A stretch of 64,000 nucleotides of DNA from assembly GCA_024643365.1 (NCBI GenBank), contig JAHENC010000020.1:62001-126000 (forward strand), read 5' to 3'. The position numbers were made by a program, and so were the translations under genes. Position 1 is the stretch's first letter. Every line of letters starts with the position of its first letter. Below are positions 61,899 through 64,000 of this stretch, piece after piece. The notes under the pieces were generated by a model. That model did not search any database. It was not told where the DNA came from and saw nothing but the letters and a program-made list of their open reading frames with translations. This DNA is from Crocinitomicaceae bacterium (lineage in GTDB: Bacteria > Bacteroidota > Bacteroidia > Flavobacteriales_D > Crocinitomicaceae).

Positions 61899-62105
61899 TT
61901 ACTTTTGTTTAGCGATAAAAAATTCGTGAATAAACTGAAAAAGAAAACCTCCGATGAAAAATCCAAAAATGACATTGTAAACCGGACTTGTTTTCATGTA
62001 GCATCCTGTTTCACATTTGACATTTAAAAAGTAAATGTATCCTCCAATAGCCCCTAATGCATATCCAAGGATGGTCCAAAATGTGCGCGTTTTGAGAAAA
62101 GGCAT
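61899..62105 (-). CDS. DUF6132 small membrane protein
   Basis: A 68-residue protein with two hydrophobic helices (WTILGYALGAIGGYIYFL and VIFGFFIGGFLFQFIHEFF) separated by a loop holding two cysteines (VKCETGCYMKTSPVYN), the DUF6132 pattern. Members often accompany rhodaneses in Bacteroidota; a role as a thiosulfate or sulfur channel is speculation. First gene of this small operon. Confidence 0.8.
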   Translation of the reverse strand: MPFLKTRTFWTILGYALGAIGGYIYFLNVKCETGCYMKTSPVYNVIFGFFIGGFLFQFIHEFFIAKQK

Positions 62106-62219
62106 CTGTTGTTTTTTTTTGACAAAGGTAAAGACTCATTAAGAATTCATATGTAGCACAAGTTACATAATTTAGTTTCGCCATTATTTCTTCTTACTTT
62201 TGTCAAAAAAAAGACATTC

Positions 62220-62699
62220 ATGAAACAAGTAAGTCTAGCATCCATTGAGAAAGCCATCGAAATCGTTGACCATTTAACGGACGATCAATTAGAAAATGTA
62301 TCCGAAAAATATGCCTTGGCACAACAAGAATTGTTGGATTATGTCATGACAGCTCCTTCTGAGTACGAAAACGAAGATTTAGAAGGATTATTAATTTATT
62401 ATTTCTGTGTTATTTCAGAATGTTTTACCCAGGAAGGAATTAAACTTCGTCAAGTTACCGAAGCGGACATCGATGAAATCGAAGAACCATATTTTGATAT
62501 GTTAGAACAATACTTCGATGAAGAAGATGAAGAAATCATCGAATCGTTCTGTGATCAACCCTTTCTAGCGCAATTCATGGCCATGGAAGTATCTACCGAA
62601 GATGAAGATGGTTCAAGTTTGGATGAAGAAACTGCTACTCAATTGTTTATTGTAACGTTAGCGATGGTTTCTTTAATGAATCGTGCAATCGAAGCATAG
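62220..62699 (+). CDS. Acidic protein of unknown function
   Basis: A 159-residue, very acidic, mostly helical protein (for example YFDEEDEEIIESF and TEDEDGSSLDEETA), with no signal peptide or membrane helix. No domain recognised. It stands alone, between DUF6132 (divergent) and the SRP RNA. Proteins of this kind occur in Flavobacteriales, but the function is not known to me. Confidence 0.6.
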   Translation: MKQVSLASIEKAIEIVDHLTDDQLENVSEKYALAQQELLDYVMTAPSEYENEDLEGLLIYYFCVISECFTQEGIKLRQVTEADIDEIEEPYFDMLEQYFDEEDEEIIESFCDQPFLAQFMAMEVSTEDEDGSSLDEETATQLFIVTLAMVSLMNRAIEA

Positions 62700-62738
62700 T
62701 AATTCATTGATTTTTTCGTTCGAATAAAAAGAAATCCC

Positions 62739-62746
62739 TACATTTG
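62739..62746 (+). promoter_or_regulatory. -7 element of the SRP RNA gene
   Basis: TACATTTG, an exact TAnnTTTG, ends 4 bp before the start of the RNA stem. -33 is weak (TTCG at about 62719). Confidence 0.6.
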
Positions 62747-62749
62747 CAC

Positions 62750-62850
62750 GGGGTAAGTCTTTTACGACCAGCTCCCTCTTAATCCTCCAGGACAGGAATG
62801 TAGCAAAGGTATGAGGTTGAGCGGTGCGATAAGAGTAGCTTACCCCTCTT
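62750..62850 (+). ncRNA. ffs: Signal recognition particle RNA (4.5S type)
   Basis: An RNA of about 100 nt. The ends pair (GGGGTAAG with CTTACCCC, 62750-62757 and 62839-62846). The apex has CAGGACAGGAATGTAGCAAAGG, with the GGAA tetraloop and the AGCA side of the asymmetric internal loop that binds Ffh. A T-run follows from 62849. This is the short (4.5S) class without an Alu domain. Confidence 0.93.
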
Positions 62851-62924
62851 TTTTTTTAGGTAAGCTCCCTACTAAATTCCCCCTGCTACTTTTCCATTCA
62901 CCTTTTCCATCAGGATAAATTCAG

Positions 62925-62932
62925 TATCTTTG
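62925..62932 (+). promoter_or_regulatory. -7 element directly before the RPE-CBS gene
   Basis: TATCTTTG, exact TAnnTTTG, ends 4 bp before the ATG (62937). Usual start-site spacing would put transcription start on or beside the ATG. Confidence 0.5.
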
Positions 62933-62936
62933 TTAC

Positions 62937-63941
62937 ATGAAGATTTCCGCATCTATTTACAGCGATAAAAGTCGCTCTTTAAAAGAAGTGATTCTTGATT
63001 TAGTTGCGCATCAAGTGGACCTATTGCATGTCGACTGCAACGATGATTTGAGTGTTTTTGATGATATCGCCAACATTCGAACCTGGTGCAACTTACCCGT
63101 TGACTTACACATCATCACCGAAAATCCATCAAAGTATTACGATTTGTTGGAAAGAAATCCAGTTGAATACGTGACTTTTCAGGTGGAAAATTTACAGGAG
63201 CCCTTGGAAATCCCTGCAAGTGTTACAGGTAAAAAGGGTTTGGCCCTCATTACCCCTACTCCTATCTCGGCTTTTGATCCCTATTCGGACTTTGATTTTA
63301 TTTTAATCATGGCTACAATACCTGGACAAAGCGGAGGGAAATTTGACCGTCAGAATTTTGCTAAAATCAGACAATTTCGCGCGAAATATCCGAGTAAATC
63401 CATTCACGTAGATGGTGGAGTAAATGGAGAGGTATCCTTCATCCTTCGAAACATGGGTGTAAGTTCTGCCGTTTCCGGATCCTATTTGTTTAATGGACCG
63501 AGTATCGGAAATGCGTTAATGAATTTAACGAAACGTGAAATTGAATCCACTTTTGAAATTGGTGACTTCATGATTCCTTTGGAAGAAGCACCAACGTTTG
63601 ACGCCTCCACCTGTACGACGCGCAGCATCCTCGAAGCTGTTGAATTCGGACAAATGGGATTCGCGTTAGCCATCGGTGAGGAAAATGCCTTAACGGGGAT
63701 CGTTTCCAGTGCGGACATCCGCAAAACGTTTTTGAAAAACCTAGAACAACCTACTCAAATTGAAGCAAGTGAATTCATCAATCGTCAGCCTTTGTGCATT
63801 GAAGAGAAAGCGACGGTGGTTGACTTGTTACAACTCTTAAAGAAATCGAACTTCCCTGTGATGTATCTTCCAGTCGTGAATGAAAAAAAACAAGCAGTGG
63901 GAATTATTAATTTTGTCAACCTCATCAAGGGAGAACTATGA
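62937..63941 (+). CDS. Ribulose-phosphate 3-epimerase-like domain fused to a CBS pair
   Basis: A 334-residue fusion. Residues 1-210 resemble RPE: MKISASIYS (Ser), LLHVDCNDD (His, Asp), VDLHIITENP (His), IPGQSGGKF, and HVDGGVN (Asp), so all five metal/substrate residues of the family are present, though the surrounding sequence is diverged. Residues 215-334 are two CBS motifs (ALAIGEENALTGIVSSADI and LPVVNEKKQAVGIINFVNL), which would bind an adenine nucleotide. A CBS regulatory pair on an RPE is not known to me; SIS-type sugar-phosphate isomerases (KdsD/GutQ) have comparable CBS tails. The stop overlaps the next start (ATGA). Confidence 0.82.
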   Translation: MKISASIYSDKSRSLKEVILDLVAHQVDLLHVDCNDDLSVFDDIANIRTWCNLPVDLHIITENPSKYYDLLERNPVEYVTFQVENLQEPLEIPASVTGKKGLALITPTPISAFDPYSDFDFILIMATIPGQSGGKFDRQNFAKIRQFRAKYPSKSIHVDGGVNGEVSFILRNMGVSSAVSGSYLFNGPSIGNALMNLTKREIESTFEIGDFMIPLEEAPTFDASTCTTRSILEAVEFGQMGFALAIGEENALTGIVSSADIRKTFLKNLEQPTQIEASEFINRQPLCIEEKATVVDLLQLLKKSNFPVMYLPVVNEKKQAVGIINFVNLIKGEL

Positions 63942-64000
63942 TCATTCAATTAAAATCAACCGTTGGCGCAACTGAATGTGCCACATTAGCTGAAAAACAC
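63938..64000 (+). CDS. Start of a further gene, possibly DAHP synthase (partial)
   Basis: A frame starts with ATG at 63938, overlapping the preceding stop by 4 bp, and is open to the right edge (21 codons, MIIQLKSTVGATECATLAEK). The MII-x-LK start is seen in several DAHP synthases, among others. The piece is too short to decide. Confidence 0.4.
   Translation, partial: MIIQLKSTVGATECATLAEKH

Overview
This window is a contiguous, gene-dense piece of a Bacteroidota chromosome. It most resembles Flavobacteriales of the Crocinitomicaceae/Fluviicola type, though that placement is inferred from gene content only. The evidence is: low GC; promoters of the Bacteroidota form TTG-N17..21-TAnnTTTG (clear copies before tRNA-Lys, aroK, rpsF, the SRP RNA and a 2-oxo acid dehydrogenase E2 gene); almost no Shine-Dalgarno sequences; a type IX secretion (T9SS) sorting tail; a PorE-like TPR/propeller/OmpA protein; the order parA-parB-DUF5683-dapB-lepB; rpsF-rpsR-rplI without ssb; and many flavobacterial families (DUF6132, DUF2461, WbqC, bacterial GH3-like). 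No phage, transposase, CRISPR array or plasmid gene was seen. This is mostly housekeeping chromosome with a few accessory islands.

Layout. 1-4006: a TauE/SafE permease cut by the left edge, threonine aldolase, a perfectly phased 8-bp tandem array, and a PorE-like protein. 4183-5149: L19 with its terminator, and an FHA protein. 5327-10783: parA, parB, DUF5683, dapB, a very long lepB and wbqC, tightly packed. 10766-13487: a beta-propeller protein, tag, a small secreted protein and aroK. 13542-13956: interlocked aroK and tRNA-Lys promoters, tRNA-Lys, two facing terminators and an unassigned structured stretch. 14003-20354: a sugar island (GH13, GH92, TIM-barrel isomerase, PhyH dioxygenase, divergent AraC regulator). 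20432-30430: lipoprotein, Tat-type pirin, RF3, NDK, TonB receptor, DUF2147, pabA, ridA, and a GT2 fused to a sugar-transferase-like tail. 30499-33302: E2, DnaQ-like exonuclease, FAH family. 33304-38682: T9SS cargo, then a TPR/ComA-like/WD40 operon. 38927-44735: guaB followed by two periplasmic prolyl isomerases and a MoxR ATPase. 44879-49912: secreted protein, lhgO, mtaB, a pterin pair (PTPS plus folE) and a Bax inhibitor-1 protein. 49931-56796: a 32-residue membrane protein, GH3-like enzyme, deoxynucleoside kinase, hldD and the sulfate activation operon cysC-cysD-cysN. 56903-58009: rpsF-rpsR-rplI. 58130-64000: DUF2461, S9 peptidase, paired rhodaneses with DUF6132, an acidic protein, SRP RNA, an RPE-CBS fusion and the first codons of another gene.

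Co-operating groups: parAB segregate the origin; the prolyl isomerases serve outer-membrane protein folding; cysCDN make PAPS and, with the ComA-like protein and TauE permease, suggest sulfite/sulfonate metabolism, although these are not adjacent; PTPS plus FolE could make tetrahydrobiopterin intermediates; GH92, GH13, the isomerase and PhyH under AraC control probably handle a mannose- or glucose-containing substrate. No region is clearly a new defence or mobile system. The best candidates for something undescribed are the RPE-CBS fusion, the 8-bp array, the structured segment at 13819-13956, the 32-residue membrane protein, and the 9-G tract inside the PhyH gene.
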